NCBI GenBank assembly: GCA_002398365.1
Contig: DGYK01000030.1
Coordinates: 27,497 to 33,750 of the forward strand
DNA from: Flammeovirgaceae bacterium UBA5008
GTDB taxonomy: Bacteria > Bacteroidota > Bacteroidia > Cytophagales > Cyclobacteriaceae
DNA: 6,254 nt
Direction of reading: 5' to 3'
Part shown: piece by piece, positions 6,188 to 6,254 of the stretch
Layout of the letters: every line of letters starts with the position of its first letter
Position numbering within the stretch: the stretch's first letter is position 1
Notes under the pieces: model-generated
What the model saw: only the letters and a program-made list of their open reading frames with translations
What the model was told of the DNA's origin: nothing
The model's database searches: none
Made by a program: the position numbers and the translations under genes

Positions 6188-6254
6188 AACACACGGATAA
6201 AAGAATTTGAATTTCAAAACCTAACCGGAGTAAGCCGAAAATCCGAAGAAGAGT

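Noticed and set aside
6206..6218. Short palindrome TTTGAA-T-TTCAAA after the last gene.
   Set aside because: Six-base AT-rich arms are expected by chance; there is no stable hairpin, no T tract and no gene visible in the remaining bases.

Overview
The window looks like a piece of a Bacteroidota chromosome, perhaps Cytophagales-like. Base composition is moderate to AT-leaning. None of the six start codons has a purine-rich Shine-Dalgarno sequence; most are preceded by A/C-rich sequence, as is common in that phylum. The amidase and the membrane sensor read as chromosomal proteins. The assignment rests on style, not on a marker gene, and is tentative.

Layout: six genes lie on the + strand with gaps of -4, 65, 30, 19 and 36 bases, so a single transcription unit is likely. 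In order they are (1) a 113-residue stand-alone receiver-like protein that has lost every phosphotransfer residue (162-503); (2) a 134-residue TerB-like helical protein that overlaps gene 1 by ATGA (500-904); (3) a papain-fold C1 cysteine peptidase with an intact Gln/Cys/His/Asn set and no signal peptide or long propeptide (970-1731); (4) an unrecognised 94-residue basic helical protein (1762-2046); (5) an N-acetylmuramoyl-L-alanine amidase of the Amidase_2/PGRP fold, also without a signal peptide (2066-2644); (6) a 1168-residue polytopic membrane protein with two extracytoplasmic Cache-like sensor regions, about 11 membrane segments and a cytoplasmic winged-helix-like module just before its last membrane segment (2681-6187). 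Bases 1-161 are a T-rich leader without a convincing gene. Bases 6188-6254 hold nothing I can identify.

How they may work together (inference): the membrane protein has the architecture of an envelope or ligand sensor. The pseudo-receiver and the TerB-like protein look like non-enzymatic adaptors, and the peptidase and amidase are two leaderless hydrolases. A sensor-adaptor-hydrolase cassette would suit an envelope-stress, cell-wall-remodelling or conflict/self-lysis system. No gene here is a recognised member of a named defence system, and the cassette reading rests only on gene order, strand and spacing.
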